From Nostoc mirabile CHAB5784 (GTDB lineage Bacteria; Cyanobacteriota; Cyanobacteriia; Cyanobacteriales; Nostocaceae): DNA of 59,992 nt. The notes under the pieces were generated by a model that was given only the letters and a program-made list of their open reading frames with translations, ran no database searches and was not told the origin of the DNA. A program made the translations under genes and the position numbers. This document shows positions 7,716 to 15,993 of this stretch, one piece after another; the stretch's first letter is position 1; every line of letters starts with the position of its first letter. The DNA lies in NCBI RefSeq assembly GCF_020829645.1, contig NZ_JAIVFS010000049.1, positions 1 through 59,992 of the forward strand, written 5' to 3'.

Positions 7716-9143
7716 TTAAAGTAAGAGAGATAATAATTTATAAATAAGTCGAAATATAGCTGTCAGTGAAATAGCTACTAAGGCTGCTGCAACTGATAAA
7801 ATTACTACTGCCTGAATATTAAGACCCCCCCGTAAAAAAGGGAGAAAAAAAATAATAGCAAAAGTAATTGTCGGAATAATTAATAAATCGAACTTTTCAA
7901 TCCACCGCCTGGTTTGGGCAAATATCAGTATTCCCAAAATCACACATGCAACAGTGAAAGTAACTATTGTTGATTTTACTAGACTCAAGAGTGCGATCGC
8001 AATTAATGCACCTTCAAATCCACTAAATGCCGCCCCACCCAACAATTCCACTGTCGAAAACGCTGGTTGAGTTGGTGAACGGCGGGGGACGACGGGACTA
8101 GAACCTTGGGGTGGTTGTGGCGGAAGTGTTACAGAGGATGAATTAAGTTGTGTAGGGGCTTGAGCCGGCTGTGAGTTAAGTGCATCTAAAACCTCTTGGG
8201 CTGACTGGAAGCGCTGATTAGCAGCAGGTAGCAGCATCTTATCTAATATGTCAGCAAGCCGAGGGTTGACAGTCACTTGCGTTGGCGAAGCCTGCACTAC
8301 GTGCATTCGCCATTTCCACTGGTTGCTATAGGCATCAAATAGTTGAACTGCTTCCTTATTTGTCAACAAAGTAATAAGAGTTACAGCCAAAGCGTATAAA
8401 TCCGTAGATGGGAATACTTGACCCCCAGCCATCTGCTCAGGCGGTGCAAATCCCATAGAATAAATTCCTGTGGAAGAAGCAGCAGAACCAAGTGCAACAT
8501 TTGTTACTTGCTTAACTGCGCCAAAATCTAGTAGAAAAAGTCTACCATCACGACGGCGCATGATGTTAGAGGGTTTAATATCTCTGTGGATAATTCCTCT
8601 ATGATGGACAAACTTTAGCACCTTCAGGATTTCTTGCAGCACCTCCAACACTTGCTGTTCAGAAAATTTGCCTTGTTGAACTAATTCTTCCTCTAAGTTT
8701 TGCCCATCAATGTATTCTTGTACCAAGTAAAAAAACTGATCTTGCTGTCCTGGTTGCAAACCATTAACTATCACTGGAAAGAAAGCAAACAAGTCAGGGA
8801 TTTGCTCATGATCGTTACCAAGTTGTGCTAAAACTTCTGCCTCTCTCTCAAACATCAACTGTGCTTGTTGCAGTTGATTTAAGGTTAAATTTCCCGCAGG
8901 TTGAAACTGCTTAACTACGCATTGACGCATTCCTGGAATTCGGCGATCGCGTGCCAAAAAGGCTGCTCCAAATCCTCCCCTTCCCAGTAGTTTCACGGGG
9001 ACATATCGACCATCTAGCAGCAATGGCATACCACAGGTAGTACAGTATTTTTGCTGCGTTGTTTTCAGCGTCGTAATATCATCTAAATCGGCAAAATAGT
9101 TTTGTGGGCGTGGGCAATGTGGACGAGTACAGTAAACTTCCAT
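7716..9143 (-). CDS. Ser/Thr protein kinase with zinc ribbon and C-terminal membrane helices
   Basis: A Hanks-type kinase. Four N-terminal cysteines (5, 10, 34, 37) form a probable zinc ribbon. The glycine loop is GRGGFG at 54-59, and the candidate ATP-binding lysine is K78 in CVVKQF. The catalytic loop HRDIKPSN begins at 186 and DFG lies at 206-208, so all key residues are present. A proline-rich linker (about 325-365) leads to several hydrophobic helices from about 370 to the end, so the kinase is anchored with its catalytic part in the cytoplasm. It is first in the leftward cluster with three binding proteins. No PASTA or other classical sensor domain is seen, so the binding proteins may supply sensing (inference). 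Confidence 0.9.
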   Translation of the reverse strand: MEVYCTRPHCPRPQNYFADLDDITTLKTTQQKYCTTCGMPLLLDGRYVPVKLLGRGGFGAAFLARDRRIPGMRQCVVKQFQPAGNLTLNQLQQAQLMFEREAEVLAQLGNDHEQIPDLFAFFPVIVNGLQPGQQDQFFYLVQEYIDGQNLEEELVQQGKFSEQQVLEVLQEILKVLKFVHHRGIIHRDIKPSNIMRRRDGRLFLLDFGAVKQVTNVALGSAASSTGIYSMGFAPPEQMAGGQVFPSTDLYALAVTLITLLTNKEAVQLFDAYSNQWKWRMHVVQASPTQVTVNPRLADILDKMLLPAANQRFQSAQEVLDALNSQPAQAPTQLNSSSVTLPPQPPQGSSPVVPRRSPTQPAFSTVELLGGAAFSGFEGALIAIALLSLVKSTIVTFTVACVILGILIFAQTRRWIEKFDLLIIPTITFAIIFFLPFLRGGLNIQAVVILSVAAALVAISLTAIFRLIYKLLSLLL

Positions 9144-9476
9144 TTTCGTGATTAGTCATTAGTCAAAATAATTCGTAATTGATAATGCGTAATGACGCTC
9201 TCTACGAGACGCTAAAAGCGAACGCGGACACGAGAAAGCGCGTCGCTAACGTAATTCATTCAGGTTACATAGAAACTAAACTTCTTTCTCAAGAACAGGA
9301 AACTTTTTTACTGATGTCAAATTCTTAGCTTGCCTACGCTAGGCTACGCGAAAAGCGATGAAATAATCATTACGAATTACGAATTACGAATTACAAATTA
9401 TTTGCTCATTGGTCATTTACAAAGAACATCGGACAAATGACGTAGACGCCCTAAGGGTAGGACTAATCACCAGATT
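9144..9476. other. Intergenic region with short tandem repeats
   Basis: No gene is seen between the kinase and rbcR. Near 9200-9245 lies a GC-rich element with CTACGAGACGCTAAAAGCG. Tandem ATTACGA heptamers run at about 9368-9398; the same heptamer recurs at 41965-41990. Confidence 0.6.
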
Positions 9477-10490
9477 TTAGTCTTCGGCGGCAGAGGTGGA
9501 CGTCGCTATATCCAATGTAGATATCACTATGCTTTTTTGTGCCAATGTTAACACATCTTGACTCCATCCAGGATTAGCAAACTGGGGCAAAATTTCCCGA
9601 CTAAAAGCTTCTGCGGCCTTGGATCTATAGCGATTAGGATTAAAAATCAGCCACAGTGTCCGTTTGACGACGACGCCTTCAATAGGGGTACGGTGCAGAA
9701 CACCCATTTGTAACTCTTTAGCGATCGCACTAGTTGAAACAAAGGCAGCCCCTAAACCAGATTGCACAGCATTTTTAATTGCTTCAATGGAATTTAATTC
9801 CATTTCAACTTTAAAACGTCTGGTATCAATTTCACAGCGTCCTAGCACTTGGTCAATTACTTTGCGGATAGTCGATTGGGAATCTAGGGCAATGAATTGT
9901 AATTTGTATAGGTCTTCTTTTTGGATTTTTTCCAGTTTGGTAAAGGGATGAAAGACAGGTAGAATGAGCGCTAGTTCGTCTTCAGCGTAAGAAACAACTT
10001 CCAAAGATTCTGATAGTTCACCAGGAATTTCACCGCCGATAATTGCCAAATCAACCTGTCCGTTAGCGACACTCCAAGCAGTCCGCCGGGTAGAGTGGAC
10101 GTGTAATTGCACTGCCACATCTGGATATTTTTGTCGGAACATACCGATCATTCTAGGCAAAAGATAAGTGCCAGTGGTTTGAGAAGCACCGACAATTAAA
10201 GTACCACCTTGGAGATTTTGTAAATCCTCGATCGCGCGGCAGGTTTCCTGACACAGACTGAGGATTTTTTCACCGTAACTTAGGAGTAGATGCCCTGCTT
10301 CAGTTAATTGGGCGCGTCGTCCTCCCCGATCAAATAGGGGGACATCTAGCTGCCGTTCGAGATTTTGCACTTGCAAGCTGACGGCAGGTTGGGAAACGTA
10401 AAGACTATCAGCGGCACGCTTGAAGCTTCCTTCTTGTGCGATCGCTTTGAGTATACGTAACTGATCTAAAGTGAAAGGAAGGTCAGACAT
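9477..10490 (-). CDS. rbcR: LysR-family regulator RbcR/CmpR-like
   Basis: A LysR-type regulator of 337 residues. The N-terminal HTH is FTLDQLRILKAIAQEGSFKR to QPAVSLQVQNLE, followed by the typical effector-binding region. It closely matches the cyanobacterial RbcR (all3953 of Anabaena PCC 7120), which is thought to control RuBisCO and carbon-concentration genes. I chose the ATG at 10490 (MSDLPFTLDQ) over the longer frame from 10535, because family members begin there. The neighbours devH and nnrU/ndhF fit the Nostoc gene order. It is transcribed away from nnrU; the 10491-10696 intergenic region should hold both promoters. Confidence 0.92.
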   Translation of the reverse strand: MSDLPFTLDQLRILKAIAQEGSFKRAADSLYVSQPAVSLQVQNLERQLDVPLFDRGGRRAQLTEAGHLLLSYGEKILSLCQETCRAIEDLQNLQGGTLIVGASQTTGTYLLPRMIGMFRQKYPDVAVQLHVHSTRRTAWSVANGQVDLAIIGGEIPGELSESLEVVSYAEDELALILPVFHPFTKLEKIQKEDLYKLQFIALDSQSTIRKVIDQVLGRCEIDTRRFKVEMELNSIEAIKNAVQSGLGAAFVSTSAIAKELQMGVLHRTPIEGVVVKRTLWLIFNPNRYRSKAAEAFSREILPQFANPGWSQDVLTLAQKSIVISTLDIATSTSAAED

Positions 10491-10696
10491 AAGGCTCAAA
10501 CCACAAACTTTGAAAGGAGCGAATGCACACAACAAATCAGGTTTGGCAGCAATTAGCCGGACATGATTTGTTGCATATTAAACTTAAAGGCTTGACTCGA
10601 AAAAGACAGTAGCACAACATCTTGACTAAAGTCTCCCTTTGAATACTTTGTGGTATTGGTTGTACTGAGTTCCATTTTCTTTAAATTATTTCACCC

Positions 10697-11425
10697 GTGT
10701 ATATGCTGTTGATTTCTTGGTTGACACCCAGTCATTTTGTCATGCTGGGGCTACAAATAGTTTTTGCGATCGCTCACAGTGGAGGCGCTGCTTTGCGTCC
10801 TTGGGCAGAAAAATATATTGGCCCAAGGCTTTATCGCCTTCTCTTTGCATTAGTCAGCCTACCGTTGGCTGTAATATTAATTATTTACTTTTTTGGGCAT
10901 CGTTATGATGGTTTGCAACTTTGGCAGGTACAAGGAGTGCCAGGAGTGCGAGAATTTGTTTGGCTGCTGTCAGCTATCTCGTTTTTATTTTTATATCCTG
11001 CTACCTTCAATCTACTAGAAATTGCTGCCATTCAAAAGCCCCAAGTTCATCTCTACGAAACAGGAATTATTCGGATTACCCGTCATCCCCAGATGGTAGG
11101 ACAAATAATTTGGTGTGTTGCCCATACTCTGTGGCTGGGTACTACCTTTACCCTTGTAACTTCCATTGGATTGGTGTTGCATCACTTGTTTGGAGTTTGG
11201 CACGGCGATCGTCGTCTAAGCGATCGCTATGGAGAAGCCTTTGAAATTGCCAAACAAAGGACTTCAATTATTCCCTTTAAAGCAATTCTCGACGGGCGTC
11301 AATCTATCAAATGGCAGGAATTTCTTCGCCCTTCCTATTTGGGAGTTGCCATTTTCATAGTTTTGCTTTGGTTATCGCATCCTCTGTTGCTGGAAGCAAC
11401 TAGTAAGATAAGATGGGAAATTTAG
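10697..11425 (+). CDS. NnrU-family membrane protein
   Basis: A 242-residue integral membrane protein with about six helices and the NnrU-family motif RHPQMVGQIIWCVAHTLWLG in the middle. Plant and cyanobacterial relatives include 15-cis-zeta-carotene isomerase (Z-ISO), a haem enzyme of carotenoid synthesis, so a role as isomerase is possible but cannot be decided from sequence alone. The ORF starts at GTG 10697; ATG 10703 is close and equally plausible. It lies between rbcR and the thioredoxin gene as in Anabaena PCC 7120. Histidines in HSGGAALRPW and RHPQM are candidate haem ligands. Confidence 0.8.
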   Translation: MYMLLISWLTPSHFVMLGLQIVFAIAHSGGAALRPWAEKYIGPRLYRLLFALVSLPLAVILIIYFFGHRYDGLQLWQVQGVPGVREFVWLLSAISFLFLYPATFNLLEIAAIQKPQVHLYETGIIRITRHPQMVGQIIWCVAHTLWLGTTFTLVTSIGLVLHHLFGVWHGDRRLSDRYGEAFEIAKQRTSIIPFKAILDGRQSIKWQEFLRPSYLGVAIFIVLLWLSHPLLLEATSKIRWEI

Positions 11426-11647
11426 GCGATCCCCAGTGTCAGCATAAAATCCAAAATTGATGAGGATTTCAGCTAATCAATTGCCCTAAATCAATGTAGG
11501 ATAAGTTCAAACATCTATCGATGGGGGTGGTCTGAGTCGAGTTAAGATTTTAAATTGGTAGTTGTTGGTCAGTTGCTTTTCCTTGGGAAAAAATGGCAGA
11601 TTCAGTCAGATCCCCAGGTGGCCACGGCAATCAGGAGCTTAACGTCC

Positions 11648-11682
11648 AAAAAAGCCAGCGCGAATTCCACGGTGGCTTTTTT
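11648..11682. terminator. Intrinsic terminator downstream of nnrU
   Basis: AAAAAAGCCA at 11648-11657 pairs with TGGCTTTTTT at 11673-11682, giving a GC-core stem with an A-run before it and a T-run after it, so it can act on both strands. It lies 220 bp after nnrU. The remaining 11426-11839 shows no ORF. The G-rich stretch from about 11520 to the terminator could be a small RNA. Confidence 0.75.
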
Positions 11683-11839
11683 GTCAGAGACACATCAACA
11701 CGCTCAATTTTTGCCTAATTATTCTGTGTCCTGAGATTTGGTTCCTGAAAGCATCTATCGGCAGTTACTGACTTGCCAATCCTTCACTTCAATGCTGATA
11801 GGTAGTTTAATATAAAAACCTTATAATCCAAGAGGCGTC

Positions 11840-12226
11840 ATGGTATTGTCGGTTAGTGAGCGGACATTTACTCAAGAAGTTTTAGAATCACCTATTCCTG
11901 TTTTAGTTAATTTTGAAGCACCTTGGTGTGGCTTGTGTCGGATTATCCACCCACTGTTATTGCAATTTCAAGCCCAATGTGGGGAAGAAATTAAATTAGT
12001 TGGGGTTAACGCCGATCAAAATTTTAAATTGTCTACTAGTTATAGGCTCAAATCACTACCCACTTTGCTATTGATTGAAAATGGCACTATTCGCCATCGC
12101 TTGGAATGCTTTCGCGGTAGAGAAGATTTACGTCTAGCTTTAGAAGAGATTAAAGCTAAGTACAGCAGTTGCCCGAAAATCTACAAAAGTTCAAAGACAG
12201 TGGACTTAGAGTGTAGGTCAGCCTGA
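11840..12226 (+). CDS. Thioredoxin-like protein
   Basis: A thioredoxin fold of about 105 residues plus a short C-terminal tail. The active site is WCGLC (W29-C33) instead of WCGPC, so the central proline is replaced by leucine; this changes the redox potential in known variants. The cis-proline is in KSLPTLLL. It is a cytoplasmic dithiol/disulfide reductase, and its partner is unknown. It starts at ATG 11840, about 160 bp after the terminator, so it likely has its own promoter. The tail (YSSCPKIYKSSKTVDLECRSA) carries two further cysteines that are not part of the fold. Confidence 0.88.
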   Translation: MVLSVSERTFTQEVLESPIPVLVNFEAPWCGLCRIIHPLLLQFQAQCGEEIKLVGVNADQNFKLSTSYRLKSLPTLLLIENGTIRHRLECFRGREDLRLALEEIKAKYSSCPKIYKSSKTVDLECRSA

Positions 12227-12234
12227 TGGATATT

Positions 12235-12350
12235 GGGTATGGGGCATAGGGCATAGGTCATAGGGCATAGGGCATAGGGCATAGGGCATAGGGCTAATGA
12301 CCAATGACTAATGACTAATGACCAATGACCAATGACCAATGACCAATGAC
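12235..12350. repeat. Two adjacent heptamer tandem arrays
   Basis: CATAGGG-type heptamers run from about 12238 to 12293, then CAATGAC/CTAATGAC heptamers from about 12297 to 12350. These are short tandemly repeated repetitive sequences typical of heterocystous cyanobacteria. No gene is seen here. Confidence 0.85.
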
Positions 12351-12371
12351 CAAATCTAAAACCATGCTTAA

Positions 12372-12406
12372 TACCCCACCCAATCAGTCTTGGGTGGGTT
12401 ATTTTA
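12372..12406 (+). terminator. Intrinsic terminator after the thioredoxin gene
   Basis: CCCACCCAA at 12375-12383 pairs with TTGGGTGGG at 12390-12398 around a 6-nt loop, followed by TTATTTTAT. It separates the thioredoxin gene from ndhF. Confidence 0.82.
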
Positions 12407-12480
12407 TCCTAAAGGGTGTGTGTCACAATTATTAACAGTTTCGACACGCTAATCAAGAATTCTAAAAGTAGGCGTCAGTG

Positions 12481-14583
12481 ATGGAAGTAATCTATCAGTA
12501 TGCCTGGCTGATTCCGGTGTTTCCTCTTTTTGGGGCAATGCTGGTCGGTCTAGGGTTAATCTCGTTGAATCAGGTGACAAACCGCCTACGGCAGCTTAAC
12601 GCTGTGGTGATTATCTCCATGATGGGAGCAGCTATGGGGCTGTCGTTTGCCTTGCTATGGAGTCAAATTCAAGGACACGCGCCTTATTTACGCACCTTTG
12701 AGTGGGCGGCGGCAGGTAATTTTCACCTGAGCATGGGCTACACTATTGACCACCTGACAGCCCTAATGCTGGTGATTGTCACAACGGTAGCGTTGTTAGT
12801 CATGGTTTACACCGATGGCTACATGGCTCACGATCCCGGTTACGTGAGGTTTTACGCCTATCTCAGTTTGTTTGGCTCTTCAATGTTAGGTCTGGTGGTC
12901 AGCCCCAACCTAGTACAGATTTATATATTCTGGGAACTGGTCGGGATGTGTTCCTATTTGCTGGTCGGCTTTTGGTACGATCGCAAGTCAGCAGCAGATG
13001 CCGCTCAAAAAGCGTTTGTGACCAACCGCGTCGGCGACTTTGGTTTGTTACTCGGTATTTTGGGGCTGTTCTGGGCAACGGGAAGCTTTGATTTTAATGT
13101 CATGGGCGATCGCCTCGCCCAACTTGTCGAATCAGGTACTATCAGCAATTTTCTCGCTGTCCTGTTTGCGATTTTAGTTTTCTTAGGGCCAGTGGCGAAA
13201 TCAGCCCAATTCCCCCTCCACGTCTGGCTACCAGATGCAATGGAAGGCCCCACCCCAATTTCTGCCTTGATTCACGCGGCAACAATGGTGGCGGCGGGTG
13301 TTTTCCTTATTGCCCGGATGTACCCAGTATTTGAAGACGTTCCAGCCGCAATGAATGTCATTGCCTTTACTGGGGCGTTTACGGCGTTTTTGGGGGCTAG
13401 CATTGCCATTACCCAAAACGACATCAAAAAGGGCTTGGCTTACTCCACCATTTCCCAACTTGGTTACATGGTGATGGCAATGGGAATAGGTTCCTACAGT
13501 GCTGGACTATTCCACCTGATGACCCACGCCTATTTCAAGGCAATGCTGTTCTTGGGTTCAGGTTCAGTAATTCACGGTATGGAAGGTGTCGTCGGTCACG
13601 ACCCCGCCCTAGCGCAAGATATGCGGTTGATGGGTGGACTGCGAAAATATATGCCCGTCACAGCAACTACCTTTTTGATTGGTTGCTTGGCAATTTCTGG
13701 TATCCCACCCTTTGCTGGTTTCTGGTCAAAAGATGAAATTCTGGGTAAGGCTTTTGAGGCTAACCCATTTCTCTGGTTTATCGGCTGGCTAACTGCCGGT
13801 ATTACGGCTTTCTATATGTTTAGAATGTATTTCATGACATTTGAAGGCAAATTCCGGGGTACTGACGAGAAAATCAAGGAAAAACTCAAGAAGGCTGCGG
13901 CGACAATTGTCCTGGAATTAGAGTCAGAAGAACCAGTCCCGAATTTTGGGCCTGGGGCGATGAAGAAAGGAGAATTGGCGGCAACTAGTCAGCAGCATGA
14001 CTCCCATGACTCCCACGGGCATCACAGCGACTCCGCCCACGAATCGCCGTGGACAATGACGCTACCGTTGGCACTGTTGGCTGTGCCTTCGATTTTGATT
14101 GGTTTGGTGGGAACTCCCTATGCCAATTATTTTGAAGAGTTTATCTTTCCTCCTAGCGAAACCCTCTCCGAAGTTATAGAAAAGGCTGCCGAGTTCAATC
14201 CGACGGAATTCTACATCATGGCGGGTGCCTCAGTCGGAATTTCTTTGATTGCGATTACCCTAGCTTCGCTGATGTATTTGCGCCGTAAAATTGACCCGGC
14301 TGCGATCGCTGCTAAAATCCAACCACTTTACGAGTTATCCCTCAACAAGTGGTACTTTGATGACATTTACCATCGGGTTTTTGTCCTCGGCTTGCGTCGC
14401 GTAGCCAGACAAGTCATGGAAGTTGACTTCCGCGTTGTAGATGGTGCTGTTAACCTCACAGGCTTTTTCACCCTTGTAAGTGGTGAAGGTCTGAAGTACC
14501 TAGAAAATGGTCGCGCTCAATTCTATGCCTTGATTGTATTTGGGGCTGTTTTGGGCTTAGTGATTGTCTTTGGTGTTACCTGA
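12481..14583 (+). CDS. ndhF: NAD(P)H-quinone oxidoreductase subunit 5 (NdhF1)
   Basis: A proton-pumping subunit of the thylakoid NDH-1 complex, involved in respiration and cyclic electron flow. It has about 16 membrane helices. The antiporter-like core shows KSAQFPLHVWLPDAMEGPTP and HAATMVAAGVFL, and a long lateral-helix C-terminus follows. At about residues 505-525 a loop contains a His/Asp/Ser-rich stretch (HDSHDSHGHHSDSAH). The length (700) fits NdhF1. I prefer ATG 12481 over the GTG just before it. The terminator at 14590 follows. In PCC 7120 ndhD1 comes directly next; here 4.3 kb of accessory DNA intervenes. Confidence 0.95.
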   Translation: MEVIYQYAWLIPVFPLFGAMLVGLGLISLNQVTNRLRQLNAVVIISMMGAAMGLSFALLWSQIQGHAPYLRTFEWAAAGNFHLSMGYTIDHLTALMLVIVTTVALLVMVYTDGYMAHDPGYVRFYAYLSLFGSSMLGLVVSPNLVQIYIFWELVGMCSYLLVGFWYDRKSAADAAQKAFVTNRVGDFGLLLGILGLFWATGSFDFNVMGDRLAQLVESGTISNFLAVLFAILVFLGPVAKSAQFPLHVWLPDAMEGPTPISALIHAATMVAAGVFLIARMYPVFEDVPAAMNVIAFTGAFTAFLGASIAITQNDIKKGLAYSTISQLGYMVMAMGIGSYSAGLFHLMTHAYFKAMLFLGSGSVIHGMEGVVGHDPALAQDMRLMGGLRKYMPVTATTFLIGCLAISGIPPFAGFWSKDEILGKAFEANPFLWFIGWLTAGITAFYMFRMYFMTFEGKFRGTDEKIKEKLKKAAATIVLELESEEPVPNFGPGAMKKGELAATSQQHDSHDSHGHHSDSAHESPWTMTLPLALLAVPSILIGLVGTPYANYFEEFIFPPSETLSEVIEKAAEFNPTEFYIMAGASVGISLIAITLASLMYLRRKIDPAAIAAKIQPLYELSLNKWYFDDIYHRVFVLGLRRVARQVMEVDFRVVDGAVNLTGFFTLVSGEGLKYLENGRAQFYALIVFGAVLGLVIVFGVT

Positions 14584-14589
14584 TTTTCA

Positions 14590-14623
14590 TAGGGGTGGGC
14601 GAATGTCCGCCCCTAAGTTTTTT
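14590..14623 (+). terminator. Intrinsic terminator of ndhF
   Basis: AGGGGTGGGCG faces CGCCCCT with a short loop, followed by AAGTTTTTTAAG. It begins 7 bp after the ndhF stop. Confidence 0.82.
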
Positions 14624-14737
14624 AAGAGTCTAAATTAGACTCCTTTTTTTGGCTGATAGTTCAGTAATTTAATATACAGTCTCCTAGAGTACTCAAAAAC
14701 CTCCTATAGGATTTAGTATTTGATTTCTCAAATATAC

Positions 14738-14816
14738 GTAGGGTGTGTTAGCAAGGAGAGTACGGCACCATCCCAAGCTTCTGGTGCGTTACGACGTTCC
14801 GTCTAACACACCCTAC
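14738..14816. repeat. Inverted-repeat element with 14-bp ends
   Basis: GTAGGGTGTGTTAG at 14738-14751 is perfectly mirrored by CTAACACACCCTAC at 14803-14816. The core carries GGTGCGTTACG, common in small cyanobacterial palindromic repeats. A degenerate relative lies at 31935-31975 between the two immunity-like genes. No coding capacity. Confidence 0.75.
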
Positions 14817-14920
14817 TAGCGTGTCAAGGCTAAAGTTGTGCATTATAAAATGGGCTTTGAACTTTTAAATTCAATGTTTTTAGCGCTAATTTATTGCAAC
14901 ATTTTAGCCTTGACACGCTA
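14817..14920. mobile_element. MITE, first copy
   Basis: The ends TAGCGTGTCAAGGCTAAA and TTTAGCCTTGACACGCTA are perfect 18-bp inverted repeats. The element is 104 bp, AT-rich and non-coding. It is flanked on both sides by CTAC (14813-14816 and 14921-14924), a possible target duplication. Confidence 0.8.
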
Positions 14921-14924
14921 CTAC

Positions 14925-15064
14925 TAGCGTGTCAAGGCTAAAATAGTGCATTAGACGTAGGTTGGGTGGAGCGGAGCGCAACCCAACATATATCAGGATG
15001 TTGGGTTACGCAAAGCCTCCACCCAACCTACAATTTTTTTGCAACAATTTAGTCTTGACACGCC
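14925..15064. mobile_element. MITE, second copy with nested repeat
   Basis: It has the same ends as the first copy (TAGCGTGTCAAGGCTA on the left, TAGTCTTGACACGCCA on the right, slightly diverged). Inside, a second inverted repeat at 14958-15031 (GTAGGTTGGGTGGAG against CTCCACCCAACCTAC) is nested, with an inner CAACCCAACAT/ATGTTGGGTT pair. CTAC again follows at 15066-15069. Confidence 0.75.
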
Positions 15065-15137
15065 ACTACAGATACTTATATTTTTTCAATAATCAAATAT
15101 GATTCCTATAGTTCAGAAAAAGGCAGTGAATAGGCAA

Positions 15138-15329
15138 ATGATTAAGAAGAAATACATTTACTGGCAAGATGATGATATGTGGTTAGGTTATCTCGAAGAA
15201 TATCCTGACTATTGGACTCAGGGTGAAACCGAAGAGGAACTAAGAGAAAATCTACTCGATATTTACAGTGAATTAACAAGTGGAAATATCCAAAATATTC
15301 GTAGAGTTACAGAACTTAAAGTTTCATAA
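15138..15329 (+). CDS. hicB: HicB-family antitoxin
   Basis: A partial RNase H-like HicB fold: YIYWQDDDMWLGYLEEYPDYWTQGETEEELRENL is the classical beta-strand and helix pattern. HicB neutralises the HicA mRNA interferase and represses the operon. I chose ATG 15138 (MIKKKYIYW) since homologues begin there; an upstream ATG at 15099 would add 13 unconserved residues. The stop codon TAA (15327-15329) overlaps the hicA frame by 4 nt. The antitoxin appears intact while hicA lacks an ATG. Confidence 0.8.
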   Translation: MIKKKYIYWQDDDMWLGYLEEYPDYWTQGETEEELRENLLDIYSELTSGNIQNIRRVTELKVS

Positions 15330-15511
15330 AACGAAGAGATTTAATCAGTAAGCTTGAAGAAATGGGTTGTATCTTCGTTCGTCATGGTGGCAAACATGAT
15401 TGGTATCATAATCCAATAACAAAAATTTATCAAGCTGTTCCCAGACATAGAGAAATCAAAGAGCAACTTGCAAAACATATTATTAAGATGCTTAACGATG
15501 AAGCAGGCTAA
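15326..15511 (+). pseudogene. hicA: HicA toxin with start codon ATA instead of ATG
   Basis: The frame 15326-15511 encodes a full-length HicA-like double-stranded-RNA-binding-fold interferase (KRRDLISKLEEMGC, then FVRHGGKHDWYHNP with the catalytic His in GGKHDWY). The codon where homologues have ATG is ATA. The overlap reads ATAA, whereas the usual overlap for such pairs is ATGA. A single G-to-A change at 15328 would turn the HicA start to ATA and the HicB stop from TGA to TAA. The next in-frame ATG (15362) would remove the first helix. The toxin is probably silent or very weakly translated. Confidence 0.75.
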
Positions 15512-15556
15512 TGCTTAGAATAAGAGGTAATGTACTAGAGAGTTTAGGTACTCACT

Positions 15557-15787
15557 ATGACCCTTGAACAGCTTGAAGCCGAAGTTCTTGCACTTCCAAA
15601 AGATTCTCAAGTGATTTTATTAGCAAGATTACTGGAAAGATTGGGTCAAGAAAGTGGAATAGATCAAGAAATTGCGGCTAGTTGGGCTGAAGAAGCCCAG
15701 AAGCGTGATGAAGATATGAACACCAATCAAATTACTGGTATTCCGGCTGAAGAATTGTTTCAACGAGTTCGTGCATCTTTACAATGA
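15557..15787 (+). CDS. Addiction-module antitoxin, unstable-antitoxin family
   Basis: 76 residues of the family often annotated addiction module component (PF09720-like). Its landmarks are LEAEVLALPKDSQVILLARLLERL and a C-terminal acidic tail with GIPAEELFQRVRA. It usually precedes a RelE/ParE-type toxin with an ATGA overlap, and that overlap is present at 15784-15787. The partner is truncated here. The antitoxin frame itself appears complete. Confidence 0.78.
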   Translation: MTLEQLEAEVLALPKDSQVILLARLLERLGQESGIDQEIAASWAEEAQKRDEDMNTNQITGIPAEELFQRVRASLQ

Positions 15788-15846
15788 AAAGAATTGTATT
15801 TCATCCATTGGCATTGAGCAACTTCAGACTTGTGTGTACACCGTAG
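15784..15846 (+). pseudogene. Truncated RelE/ParE-type toxin
   Basis: It starts ATGAAAAGAATTGT and gives MKRIVFHPLALSNF, the usual N-terminus of the toxin paired with this antitoxin family. After about 14 residues the similarity ends, and TAG comes at residue 21. The sequence beyond belongs to unrelated DNA. All catalytic parts are missing. Confidence 0.65.
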
Positions 15847-15993
15847 GCTTGGGAATGGGGGCAGGGTTTGCCGTCGAGTTCTCCGGGGATAATGCCGGAG
15901 CAAATTAGGCTGTCTGGGTATACGTTACCATCAGGCGAGAGAAAGAGGGCTTTTGGTTTAGTTAAGCTCGAAGATTACTTTTTAAGAACAAAA

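Noticed and set aside
10717..11244. Other-frame ORFs within nnrU
   Set aside because: Shadows of the NnrU-family gene, which has clear family motifs.
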